From positions 1-14,150 of the forward strand of contig CALVKV010000028.1 in NCBI GenBank assembly GCA_944333305.1: 14,150 bases of DNA, given 5' to 3'. The position numbers were made by a program, and so were the translations under genes. Under the pieces are notes generated by a model, which searched no databases, was not told where the DNA came from, and saw nothing but the letters and a program-made list of their open reading frames with translations. The number at the start of each line of letters is the position of its first letter. Positions within the stretch are counted from its first letter, which is position 1. The DNA comes from an uncultured Bacilli bacterium. Lineage in GTDB: Bacteria > Bacillota_I > Bacilli_A > RF39 > UBA660. Below are positions 1 through 6,972 of the stretch, in pieces.

Positions 1-30
1 AATGTGCATTTTCTTATGAAAATACACATT
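1..30 (-). terminator. Hairpin at the left edge, probable terminator of the orphan gene
   Basis: Thirteen-base arms at 1-13 and 18-30 enclose a 4-base loop. Read on the minus strand the arms pair completely with one G-U wobble; on the plus strand the same position is a C/A mismatch, so the hairpin fits a minus transcript better. It lies 34 bases past the stop of the 191-residue gene. Any T-tract would fall outside the window. A second, weaker hairpin (TGCAC/GTGCA, about 42-57) sits between it and the stop codon. Confidence 0.5.
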
Positions 31-63
31 TTGGGTCGTAATGCACTTAATTGTGCACTTTAC

Positions 64-639
64 TTAAAATTTAACGTTCTTTTTTACATGGTTAATAGCA
101 TTAAAATGGAAAACTTTTTCTTCATAATCAATATAAGAAGAAATTCCTTTACTAGCAAGTGATTGTTGTAATAAGTCTAAATCAATTACTGAAGAAGCAG
201 ATATACCCTCATGTACTAAATGACCCAACTTTATATTTGCATTTAAAAAATCACGTTCTCTACTATCTGGTTTATAGGGTACCTCATCATTAGCTTGTTT
301 ATATACAGCAACACCATATTTTTCTACTAAAAACGCTCCATTATAGTCTACACCAACTATTTCCCAAGTTATATCTTTTCCTTGATTATATTTATATAAT
401 TCTGCTACCTCTTTAGTATATTTAGAAACATCATCAAGAAATCTTCTATATGGCTCTTTATGATGTTTAAGTAAGGCAAAATGTTCATCTTCTGTTAAAA
501 CATAAGCATCCTTTAAAGAGCCTTCAGCATTATAAGCAGCTTTAGCACTTAACTTAGCTACAGCCATCATATAATCCCTACCATATTCATTTTCTAATAA
601 TTCTCTCCATTCCTTATATCTAAAATCATTAATATTCAA
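64..639 (-). CDS. Hypothetical protein, 191 aa, soluble
   Basis: I do not recognise the family. The product is hydrophilic, without signal peptide or membrane segment, and rich in charged and aromatic residues. The N-terminal half looks helical (KEWRELLENEYGRDYMMAV, then EDEHFALLKHHKEPYRRFLD); the C-terminal half has short beta-like stretches (ITWEIVGVDYNGAFLV). The longest frame opens at a GTG at 648, but that GTG lies inside the Shine-Dalgarno GGGTGAT. I prefer the TTG at 639, four bases past GGTGAT; this rare start may lower translation. Transcription should start from a near-consensus promoter at 670-698. The gene appears monocistronic, followed by hairpins at 1-60. It is divergent from a candidate plus-strand RNA. 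Stop is TAA. A real gene is likely because frame, RBS and promoter agree; function is unknown. Confidence 0.75.
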   Translation of the reverse strand: MNINDFRYKEWRELLENEYGRDYMMAVAKLSAKAAYNAEGSLKDAYVLTEDEHFALLKHHKEPYRRFLDDVSKYTKEVAELYKYNQGKDITWEIVGVDYNGAFLVEKYGVAVYKQANDEVPYKPDSRERDFLNANIKLGHLVHEGISASSVIDLDLLQQSLASKGISSYIDYEEKVFHFNAINHVKKNVKF

Positions 640-669
640 TCTAATCACCCTTTCTTAAAATACTTTAAT

Positions 670-698
670 ATTCTACCTATTATAAGAAATAATGTCAA
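670..698 (-). promoter_or_regulatory. Sigma-A promoter of the 191-aa gene
   Basis: On the minus strand a perfect -35 TTGACA (698-693), a 17-base spacer and -10 TAGAAT (675-670, 5 of 6 matches). It is one of the two promoters in the window with a perfect -35. The leader to the preferred TTG start is about 25 bases. Confidence 0.8.
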
Positions 699-783
699 GA
701 ATCATTACAATGTTTTACCATAAATTACCATTAATAATTGACTATGTTTTATTGAACAGTTAGATCTAATTTATAATAATATT

Positions 784-894
784 ATCATCAAAAACAAAAA
801 GCAAGCACCTAACAAACATACTCTGTTTAATTAGGGGCAAACCCATTACAAGAGAAGCACTTAACACATAAGACATTGAATGCTCTCTTTTTTT
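784..894 (+). ncRNA. Candidate small structured RNA, about 110 nt
   Basis: This is the only content I can support in the gene-free stretch 640-947, apart from the promoter at 670-698. It shows a TATAAT -10 box at 772-777 (no good -35: TTGAAC at 752-757 is only 14 bases away). A first hairpin pairs GCACCTAA (805-812) with TTAGGGGC (831-838, one mismatch) and AAAC (814-817) with GTTT (825-828), loop 818-824. A GGG/CCC-containing linker follows, then an intrinsic terminator at 851-894. No open reading frame precedes this terminator on the plus strand, which is the main argument for a non-coding transcript. I found no signature of SRP RNA, 6S, tmRNA, RNase P RNA or a T-box. Alternative: the first hairpin is simply the minus-strand priA terminator, since a T-rich stretch (803-786) follows it in that direction. 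Confidence 0.4.
851..894 (+). terminator. Orphan intrinsic terminator
   Basis: AGAGAAGCA (851-859) pairs with TGCTCTCT (881-888) with one bulged A. The long loop contains a small CTTA/TAAG helix (860-872). The stem is followed by seven T residues on the plus strand. The T-tract exists only in this direction, so it serves a plus transcript although no plus gene lies upstream. Confidence 0.6.
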
Positions 895-947
895 AATTTA
901 TGAAAATTCTCTTACATATTTACAGTATCATAAAAGATATTTTTACT

Positions 948-3104
948 CTACAAATGGATGGGGTTAAAGTCAACTTCTAAGTTAACTTTACTAATAGCCG
1001 CATAATATTCTACTAATTTCTCTAAGACTTCATATATATTATCTTGATACTGATATTTAAGTATTAACTGATAATGATAAATATTTTGCTTTTTAAATAT
1101 AGTAGCAGGACTAGGCCCTAATATAATAGTTTTATCTAAATATTTAAGACAAAGTTTTTCACATTTTTTTGCCTCTATCAAAGCTTGTTTACTATCTTTA
1201 CTAGATATATTTAAAGAAACCAAATAATAATATGGTGGATATTTCATTAGTTTTCTTGCTTTCATTTCCTCTTTGTAAAAAGATTCATAATCATTTTCTT
1301 TTGCATATTTAATGGCATAATGATCTTCATTATATGTTTGAAATATAACTTTACCAGGTTTTAAACTTCTACCCGTTCTTCCTGCTACTTGATTAAGCAA
1401 AGCAAAAGTTTTCTCACTACTTCTAAAGTCAGGTAACATTAAAGAAGTATCCGCATTAATAACCCCAACCAAAGTAACATTAGGAAAATCAAGTCCTTTG
1501 GCAACCATTTGCGTTCCAAGTAAAATATCTGCTTCCCTCCTACTAAAAGCATCTATCATTTTCTTATGAGCCCCTTTTCTACTAGTAGTATCAACATCCA
1601 TTCTAATTACTTTATAATTAGGAAAGATAGTATTAAGCTCTTCTTCGATTCTTTCAGTGCCTACTCCTAAATCCTTTAAAGAATTCTCATGACAACTAGG
1701 ACAAGTAACCTGATATTTAGTAGCATAACCACAATAATGACATCTTAAAATATTACTGCTTTTATGATATGTTAAAGTAATATCGCAGTTAGGGCATTTA
1801 ATACTCTCTCCACAATTAGAACAAGTAACAAAAGATGAATATCCCCTTCTATTTAACAAAAGTATTACTTGCTCCCCCTTTTCGATAACACTATTAATTT
1901 CTTTAACTAATGGTAAAGAAAAATGCCCTTTAGACCGTTTAATTTCTTTATTCATATCAATTAACTCTACTAAAGGCAAACTGCCATTAACCCTACTTTT
2001 TAAAGTTACAAGATTATAAACATTCTTTAAACTTCTAGCATATTCTTCAAGCATTGGTGTAGCACTACCTAAAACAACTTTAGCATTATTTACTTCTGCT
2101 CGTTTTATCGCTACTTCTTTAGCATTATACCTAGGATTATTTTCTTGTTTATAAGCATCACTATGACACTCATCTATAATAATAAGTCCCAGATTTTTAA
2201 TAGGTGCAAAAACAGCACTTCTAGCACCTATTACAATATCAACTTCATCTCTTACAATTCGTCTATATTCATCATACTTTTCTCCATCAGATAAAGAACT
2301 ATGTAACAAAGCTATTCTTTCTCCAAACCTTTCTTGAAACCTCTTAATAAGCTGTGGTGTTAAAGATATTTCCGGTACTAAAACAACACTCTTAAGACCT
2401 TTCTCAAGGTATCTAGCTATTAACTCCATATATACTTCCGTCTTACCACTACCAGTAACCCCAAAAAGTAAAGAAACTAATTTTTCTGTACTTAAAATAT
2501 TATTAACACATGACTCTTGCAAAGATGTAAGTTTTTTTATTTTTTGATCTTCTTTCTCATAATCTAGTCTATAAACTTCCTCTTCCTCTACTCTTAAAAT
2601 ATCTTTCTTTACCAAAGTATTAAGAATAGATAAAGAAACAGCTTTCAACTCATCTCGATTCAATTTATCCTTATCTTTAAATAAATCTATAACTTCTTGC
2701 TGTTTTTCCGTTATTTTCTTATTAGAAAAATCATTCAAATAATAAACTTTTCTATATTTTTTATTAACATTACTTTTAATACTAGCTTTTAAAGCTTTAG
2801 GAAGCATAACTTGATAGCAACTAATTAAGGATGCAAGAGTTGTTTTATGTAAATACTGTCCTAATTCTAATAATTCTTTATTTAGTATTACTTCATCATC
2901 TATAACATCATATATCTCTTTTAAATTATTAACATCACTTACTTGTTTTATTTCTAAAACAAAGCCTAATAAAGATCTAGAACCAAAAGGAACAAGTACT
3001 CTTTTTCCAGTTTTTATTTTAGATTCTAATTCTCTAGGAATAATATAATCAAATATTCTATCCACACTTTTATTAGTTACTTCAACTAAAACACCTGCTA
3101 TCAT
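948..3104 (-). CDS. priA: Primosomal protein N', replication-restart helicase PriA
   Basis: PriA is the superfamily-2 3'-5' DNA helicase that binds stalled or collapsed forks and starts reloading of the replicative helicase. All marks are present in the 718 residues: N-terminal DNA-binding domain (about 1-110), Walker A GVTGSGKT (215-222), DEAH-type box DECH (311-314), SATP (347-350), eight cysteines for two zinc sites (428, 431, 437, 440, 455, 458, 468, 471), TQMVAKGLDFP (531-541) and QVAGRTGR (572-579). The length is near E. coli PriA and shorter than B. subtilis PriA. The ATG at 3104 follows AGAGGTGAT. It stands alone between the rhomboid terminator (3176-3200) and the intergenic RNA region, so it needs its own promoter at about 3110-3175; I see no convincing one. 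A LexA-like box (3148-3161) lies 44 bases before the start. Stop is TAG. Confidence 0.97.
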   Translation of the reverse strand: MIAGVLVEVTNKSVDRIFDYIIPRELESKIKTGKRVLVPFGSRSLLGFVLEIKQVSDVNNLKEIYDVIDDEVILNKELLELGQYLHKTTLASLISCYQVMLPKALKASIKSNVNKKYRKVYYLNDFSNKKITEKQQEVIDLFKDKDKLNRDELKAVSLSILNTLVKKDILRVEEEEVYRLDYEKEDQKIKKLTSLQESCVNNILSTEKLVSLLFGVTGSGKTEVYMELIARYLEKGLKSVVLVPEISLTPQLIKRFQERFGERIALLHSSLSDGEKYDEYRRIVRDEVDIVIGARSAVFAPIKNLGLIIIDECHSDAYKQENNPRYNAKEVAIKRAEVNNAKVVLGSATPMLEEYARSLKNVYNLVTLKSRVNGSLPLVELIDMNKEIKRSKGHFSLPLVKEINSVIEKGEQVILLLNRRGYSSFVTCSNCGESIKCPNCDITLTYHKSSNILRCHYCGYATKYQVTCPSCHENSLKDLGVGTERIEEELNTIFPNYKVIRMDVDTTSRKGAHKKMIDAFSRREADILLGTQMVAKGLDFPNVTLVGVINADTSLMLPDFRSSEKTFALLNQVAGRTGRSLKPGKVIFQTYNEDHYAIKYAKENDYESFYKEEMKARKLMKYPPYYYLVSLNISSKDSKQALIEAKKCEKLCLKYLDKTIILGPSPATIFKKQNIYHYQLILKYQYQDNIYEVLEKLVEYYAAISKVNLEVDFNPIHL

Positions 3105-3147
3105 TCTATCACCTCTGATTGTACTCTTTGTTATACTCCTTATTAAT

Positions 3148-3161
3148 AAAACTTTAGTTCG
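3148..3161 (-). promoter_or_regulatory. LexA-like (SOS) box upstream of priA
   Basis: The minus strand reads CGAACTAAAGTTTT. Against the Bacillota LexA/DinR box CGAAC-N4-GTTCG it matches 8 of 10 defined positions, including GAAC and GTT. It sits in the only place the priA promoter can be. A related TACGAAC core occurs in the dnaE promoter. No functional evidence exists in the sequence beyond the match. Confidence 0.3.
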
Positions 3162-3175
3162 TAGTAAACATTAAA

Positions 3176-3200
3176 GAAAAATTAGGTATAAACCTAATTT
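3176..3200 (-). terminator. Intrinsic terminator of the rhomboid gene
   Basis: On the minus strand AAATTAGGT (3200-3192) and ACCTAATTT (3187-3179) form a perfect 9-bp stem with a 4-base loop, continuing into TTTTTC. It begins 4 bases past the rhomboid stop codon and separates that gene from priA. Confidence 0.8.
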
Positions 3201-3203
3201 CCT

Positions 3204-4352
3204 TTAGGCAAATAAAGCCATATATACTAAAAACCCTAAAAAGATTAAACTAACAATTAAACCATTAATCTGTTCAAACTTACTACTCTTATATTTAACT
3301 CCTACGGCAATCATCATTAAAGCTCCACCAATTAAACCACCTATATGAGCGGCATTATCTATACCAGGAACCATAAATCCTAATAACAAGTTAATTACAA
3401 TAAGTGGAATAATTTGACTTTTAATAACCGTCCCTAAATAAATACGATAATGGTATCCAAAATATAGTAAAGCACCAAGCAAACCAAATATAGCACCACT
3501 AGCACCTACACTTAAAGCATCTGGTGTAATTACCACTGATAATAAGGACCCACAAACAGCACTAAATAAATAAACTACTAAAAATCTCCATTTACCAATA
3601 AAACTTTCAAGCTGCATTCCTATAATCCACAATGCATACATATTAAATAGTAAATGAGCAAGATTAGCATGAACAAAAGCTGCTGTTAATAATCTATAAT
3701 ATTGTCCCATCTTAACAAATGGCCCAAAAGAACCTAAATATGCTGTTACTTCATCAAAGTTTCCCATAAAAGTCGGGAATAAAAATACAAATAAATTAAT
3801 TATAATTAAAGCATAAGTAACTATAGGTTTTTTAGGTGCAAATACATCCGCAACTTTTTCTTGATCTTTTTTATTATGATCATTTATATCATTAGTAACT
3901 TTTATAAATAACTCTATTCCTTCTTCACTAAATTTTAATTTACGAGATAAATCAGGAAAAACAGACTTTAATAATTTATTTTTCTTAACATCAGCATCTT
4001 CATGTACTTCAACCGCTGTTATATTATCACTTTTAAATTCATCTAAATTAACACTACCACCAAGATCTAAAAATATACTTAAAGTATTTAATTTAAACGA
4101 TAATGTTTTTTTCCTAATCTTTCTTAAAATTCTATTTGTCTTAAAAACATCAAATTTATATTGTTCATCATTATGAATATATCTCATAACTAATCTAACT
4201 ACTTTATAATCTTCATCTAGATTTTCAAGCCAAATCTCATCTTCAGCGCCTTGCAATATTATCGGAGTATATCCTTTTTCTGTAATAAAATAATGCAAAA
4301 GTTTCATGGCTAGAGTATTTTTTTCATTCATATCTATAACATGTTCTTCCAT
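3204..4352 (-). CDS. Rhomboid family intramembrane serine protease with YqgP-like N-terminal domain
   Basis: Rhomboids cleave transmembrane segments of substrate proteins inside the membrane. The 382 residues comprise a soluble N-terminal domain (1-170) and a hydrophobic core of about six to seven helices from about 176 onward. The catalytic dyad is visible: S285 in SVGASGAIFG and H336 in AAHIGG. The rhomboid HANLAHLLFN stretch supplies H228, H233 and N237 for the oxyanion environment. The N-terminal domain resembles that of B. subtilis YqgP/GluP, which has a role in membrane protein quality control and metal transport, but the C-terminal TPR part of YqgP is absent here. The ATG at 4352 follows AAGGGGAGAT. 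A weak extended -10 promoter is at 4375-4403 and a strong terminator at 3176-3200, so it is probably monocistronic. Stop is TAA. Confidence 0.93.
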   Translation of the reverse strand: MEEHVIDMNEKNTLAMKLLHYFITEKGYTPIILQGAEDEIWLENLDEDYKVVRLVMRYIHNDEQYKFDVFKTNRILRKIRKKTLSFKLNTLSIFLDLGGSVNLDEFKSDNITAVEVHEDADVKKNKLLKSVFPDLSRKLKFSEEGIELFIKVTNDINDHNKKDQEKVADVFAPKKPIVTYALIIINLFVFLFPTFMGNFDEVTAYLGSFGPFVKMGQYYRLLTAAFVHANLAHLLFNMYALWIIGMQLESFIGKWRFLVVYLFSAVCGSLLSVVITPDALSVGASGAIFGLLGALLYFGYHYRIYLGTVIKSQIIPLIVINLLLGFMVPGIDNAAHIGGLIGGALMMIAVGVKYKSSKFEQINGLIVSLIFLGFLVYMALFA

Positions 4353-4374
4353 TGATATCTCCCCTTCGTTATAT

Positions 4375-4403
4375 ATTTTAACATATTTTATATAAGAAAT
4401 AAA
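4375..4403 (-). promoter_or_regulatory. Probable extended -10 promoter of the rhomboid gene
   Basis: On the minus strand TGT followed by TAAAAT (-10, 4380-4375; TG-N extension). The -35 is poor (TTTATT, 4403-4398) at 17 bases. The short leader leads straight to AAGGGGAGAT and the ATG at 4352. Confidence 0.5.
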
Positions 4404-4470
4404 TACATAACAAATATTACTACTTATTTATCAAACTTCACTTACTCATTACTTTTATCTATTTTATAAA

Positions 4471-4878
4471 TTATTTACTATTATCTTCTTCATAATTCCA
4501 AATACCTAGCTTTCCTTTAGCAAATATAGGCTTGTCTAATACTTCAATATCTTCTAAAATCCAAGCATACCTACCAATTCTATAATCACCACAGATTAAC
4601 TCTAATTTATCTTTCTTTATTTTATCTAAAAACTCTTTATCCATATAAACGCAGTCTAACAATTTGCATTTACAAATGATATAACCAAAGGAAAGCTCAC
4701 TATCTTTAACAAGACTCATCAATTCTTCATTATTTTTCCATTCTTTAGGAATTTTCGTAGAACTAGCATGAATATACAACTCTCCCCTATAATTAGTTTT
4801 AAAACTTCTAGTTTCTATTCTCTTTTTACCAAGTTTAATTAATGTTGCATATGGTTCAGTCAAACTAAGTACTTTCAT
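4471..4878 (-). CDS. ASCH domain-containing protein
   Basis: ASCH domains have a PUA-like fold and are thought to bind RNA or modified nucleotides; some members are nucleoside amidohydrolases. The product is 135 residues from the ATG at 4878. The family signature is at the N-terminus: LSLTEPYATLIKLGKKRIETR (about 4-24), with the G-K-K-x-x-E-x-R core, then a strand reaching RGELYIHAS. The pattern IGRYAWILEDIEVLDKPI near the C-terminus (about 104-121) is the usual second half of the fold. A GTG nine bases upstream opens the frame, but it is part of the Shine-Dalgarno GGGTGAT; the ATG is the better start. The gene begins one base past the stop of the HAD phosphatase, whose last codons contain its RBS, so translation is probably coupled. 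It is the last gene of a three-gene operon. The substrate cannot be deduced. Confidence 0.85.
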   Translation of the reverse strand: MKVLSLTEPYATLIKLGKKRIETRSFKTNYRGELYIHASSTKIPKEWKNNEELMSLVKDSELSFGYIICKCKLLDCVYMDKEFLDKIKKDKLELICGDYRIGRYAWILEDIEVLDKPIFAKGKLGIWNYEEDNSK

Positions 4879-4879
4879 A

Positions 4880-5680
4880 TTAATCACCCAAATATTTTTT
4901 TAAAAATATCATAATTCCGTCATTATCATTAGTATCTGTAACATATTTACAAACATTTTTCACATCTTCTAAAGCATTACCCATCGCTACACTAACAGAA
5001 GAGTATTCAAGCATATCTATATCGTTAAGTCCATCACCAAAGCATATAACATCTTTTTTATCCATAGATTCTAATTTTACTAAATTATCTATAGAAGTAG
5101 ATTTACTAACACCTTTAGAAACTATTTCAATTCTCTTATCACTACCAAAAGAATCTTGCATAATAATAAAATCTAAATCTTTAAATTTTATTTTCATTTC
5201 ATCTATAAGAGTATTAACATAATTATTTTGTTTTAAACGGATACAAATATTAAATACGTCATTACAAATATCTTTTAATTCTTTAACATCTGAAATCATA
5301 TGAACAAACTTACTGTCTTGATAATAGTCTAAAGTAAAACGATTATATTTATTTAAAGTAACAAAAGAAATACGTTCTATAGTTTTCTCATCATACAAAG
5401 ATGCTATTTCATTTACACTATCTACAGGTATTTTACTTTCAAAAATAAACTTTTCTTTTGAAATATCATAAATTACACTTCCAGTATGGCTAATAATATA
5501 ATTTGCAAAAAAGGCATTATCAACTGATGACATAACCTCTTCAAAACACCTCCCTGTTGCAAGCACTATAATATTTCCCTCTTCTTTTAATTTATTTAAA
5601 TACTCTTCTACTTCTTTAGAACAAGTATCATCAGAGCGTAATAATGTTCCATCCATGTCCATTACAATCATTTTACTCAT
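4880..5680 (-). CDS. Cof-type HAD-IIB family phosphatase
   Basis: Members dephosphorylate small metabolites such as sugar phosphates, flavin mononucleotide and pyridoxal phosphate. All four HAD motifs are visible (numbering from the ATG at 5680): DMDGT with nucleophile D8 and acid D10; LATGR with T42; K189 in SKGVSK; FGDGLNDIDML with D216 and D220. The long insertion between motifs II and III is the type-IIB substrate cap, and the 266-residue length is normal. The frame opens with TTG at 5686, but AGGAG lies 9 bases before the ATG at 5680 and only 3 before the TTG, so the ATG is preferred. It lies 12 bases after the DUF5680 gene and its stop directly precedes the ASCH gene, giving a tight operon. 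Exact substrate unknown. Stop is TAA. Confidence 0.92.
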   Translation of the reverse strand: MSKMIVMDMDGTLLRSDDTCSKEVEEYLNKLKEEGNIIVLATGRCFEEVMSSVDNAFFANYIISHTGSVIYDISKEKFIFESKIPVDSVNEIASLYDEKTIERISFVTLNKYNRFTLDYYQDSKFVHMISDVKELKDICNDVFNICIRLKQNNYVNTLIDEMKIKFKDLDFIIMQDSFGSDKRIEIVSKGVSKSTSIDNLVKLESMDKKDVICFGDGLNDIDMLEYSSVSVAMGNALEDVKNVCKYVTDTNDNDGIMIFLKKYLGD

Positions 5681-5692
5681 AAGCAACTTCTC

Positions 5693-6166
5693 CTATTTAA
5701 TTATACCACCATGACATTTTAATTCATAGATTAATTTATCACCTTTATATATCTGTTCAGTACCTATAAAGTTTTCCATATCACCATCTACGTTAAAGGT
5801 ATAAAGGTAATCATCATTTACAAATTCTTTAGGACCTCTAACCGGAATAACACTCCTATCTTCTCCTACTTTCATAAGAGCTACTCTTAATACTTTGTCC
5901 ATCACTTCTTCAGTTAGGCTATCATCTATTGTAACACCATAATAATTCATTCCCCAAAGAATATTATCATTATAATAAACTACTTCTTCACCAATAAACT
6001 TAACTCCACCAAAATAAGTATCATGATAAGTAAAGTCGCCATCTGTAAACTCATAATCTTTTGAGTTTAATCTACTAGGTAAAACTTTAGGGGCATCACT
6101 ATTAGCATAAGTACCTTTCTTTGCTTTCACTAAAAACTCTAAAAATTCTTTACTATTTATATCCAT
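5693..6166 (-). CDS. DUF5680 domain-containing protein
   Basis: The 157-residue protein matches what I know of DUF5680 over its full length: FLVKAKKGTYAN near the start, LPSRLNSKDYEFTDGDFTYHD (about 29-49), DTYFGG..FIGEEVVYYND (about 49-67) and WGMNYYGV (71-78). The family has no assigned function. Copies occur alone or fused behind an HTH_3 DNA-binding domain in Bacillota, which hints at a sensing or ligand-binding role; that is inference. No signal peptide or membrane segment is present, so it should be cytosolic. The ATG at 6166 follows AAAGGAGAT. It heads the operon with the HAD phosphatase (12-base gap) and ASCH protein. I found no strong promoter in the 97 bases upstream. Stop is TAG. 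Confidence 0.85.
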   Translation of the reverse strand: MDINSKEFLEFLVKAKKGTYANSDAPKVLPSRLNSKDYEFTDGDFTYHDTYFGGVKFIGEEVVYYNDNILWGMNYYGVTIDDSLTEEVMDKVLRVALMKVGEDRSVIPVRGPKEFVNDDYLYTFNVDGDMENFIGTEQIYKGDKLIYELKCHGGIIK

Positions 6167-6263
6167 ATTTTATTTATCTCCTTTTTCCATTCATAATGCC
6201 TTTGCACATCTATAATTAAAATGCTGAAATCTTATATAATATTAAAACCGTTACATACTTTAA

Positions 6264-6917
6264 TTATTTTTTCTTCGCTTCTTTATTCCACTTAATTACA
6301 CCATATACGTTAATTAATAAATAACCAATAGATACAAGTAACATCATTATAGATCCACTCCCTTTATCTACAACAGTTATAATCCAAATCATTAAATCTA
6401 TAATGTTATTTACTAACCAAATCCACCATGATTCCTTAAACCTTAAAATCATTAAAATTACTCCACATAAATTTATACAGTTTGAACTTGCATCCATAAA
6501 TGCTAATCTTTGCTCAGGTATTAAGCTTAATAAATATCCAAGAACAAAACTACCTATAATACAAGATAATGTAATTATTATTGAATTTTTCAAAGTGAAT
6601 TCTCTTACTTTTACATTTTTATTATTATCTAAATTTTTATTCCAAGATAAATATCCGTTTACTTGTAATGGTGCAAATACAAATATGTAAAAGAAAAATA
6701 TTCCAAACAAATTATTTTTAAATGCAACATATCCCATTAAAAGATAATTTATTAATCCTAATATGTAATTTATTCTTTTCCCTTCACTAGCAAAATAAGC
6801 ACACAGTAACCCAGTTGCTAGTATAGTACCACCAACTATTAAAGCTTTGGCAACAATTCCAAATATTATTGACATTAATAAACATATAAAAGTTATAATA
6901 ATATACTTTTTATTCAT
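6264..6917 (-). CDS. pnuC: PnuC-family nicotinamide riboside/vitamin transporter
   Basis: PnuC proteins are SWEET-like facilitators that carry nicotinamide riboside or, in relatives, thiamine or deoxynucleosides; a cytosolic kinase traps the cargo. The 217 residues are almost all hydrophobic and form about seven helices. Family marks are INYLLMGYVAFKNNLFG in the first half and WWIWLVNNIIDLMIWI in the second, the W-x-x-N-x-x-D-x-x-x-W motif lining the substrate site. The C-terminus is lysine-rich and probably cytoplasmic. The frame opens with GTG at 6926, which abuts GGAGA; the ATG at 6917 has proper spacing of 8 bases and is chosen. It lies downstream of rluD but behind an intrinsic terminator (6944-6972) in a structured leader, so expression is probably controlled by attenuation. 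Which vitamin is carried cannot be read from the sequence. Stop is TAA. Confidence 0.9.
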   Translation of the reverse strand: MNKKYIIITFICLLMSIIFGIVAKALIVGGTILATGLLCAYFASEGKRINYILGLINYLLMGYVAFKNNLFGIFFFYIFVFAPLQVNGYLSWNKNLDNNKNVKVREFTLKNSIIITLSCIIGSFVLGYLLSLIPEQRLAFMDASSNCINLCGVILMILRFKESWWIWLVNNIIDLMIWIITVVDKGSGSIMMLLVSIGYLLINVYGVIKWNKEAKKK

Positions 6918-6943
6918 TATGTTCACTCTCCAAGTTTCAATAT

Positions 6944-6972
6944 AAAAAGGCTAGCACTCCTTGACTAACCTT
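6944..6972 (-). terminator. Leader terminator upstream of pnuC (attenuator)
   Basis: On the minus strand AAGGTTAG (6972-6965) pairs with CTAGCCTT (6954-6947) through one G-U, with a 10-base loop, followed by TTTTT. It lies 27 bases before the pnuC ATG, after the leader, not after rluD itself (88 bases past the rluD stop). Its 5' arm overlaps TTAGTCAA (6968-6961), which is the exact complement of TTGACTAA at the rluD stop (7067-7060), so terminator and that long-range pairing exclude each other. Confidence 0.75.

Noticed and set aside
784..894. SRP RNA, 6S RNA, tmRNA, tracrRNA or T-box identity for the intergenic RNA
   Set aside because: None of the conserved cores (for example the SRP GGAA-loop domain or the T-box GGTGG) is visible, and no cas genes or CRISPR repeats are present.
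4876..4887. GTG start for the ASCH gene (and the same pattern at the 191-aa gene and greA)
   Set aside because: The GTG is the middle of the Shine-Dalgarno GGTGAT, so it cannot be its own start; the next ATG or TTG has proper spacing.
6403..6690. Plus-strand 95-codon open frame
   Set aside because: It lies wholly antisense to pnuC, which has clear family motifs, and has no RBS; it is a shadow of the real gene.
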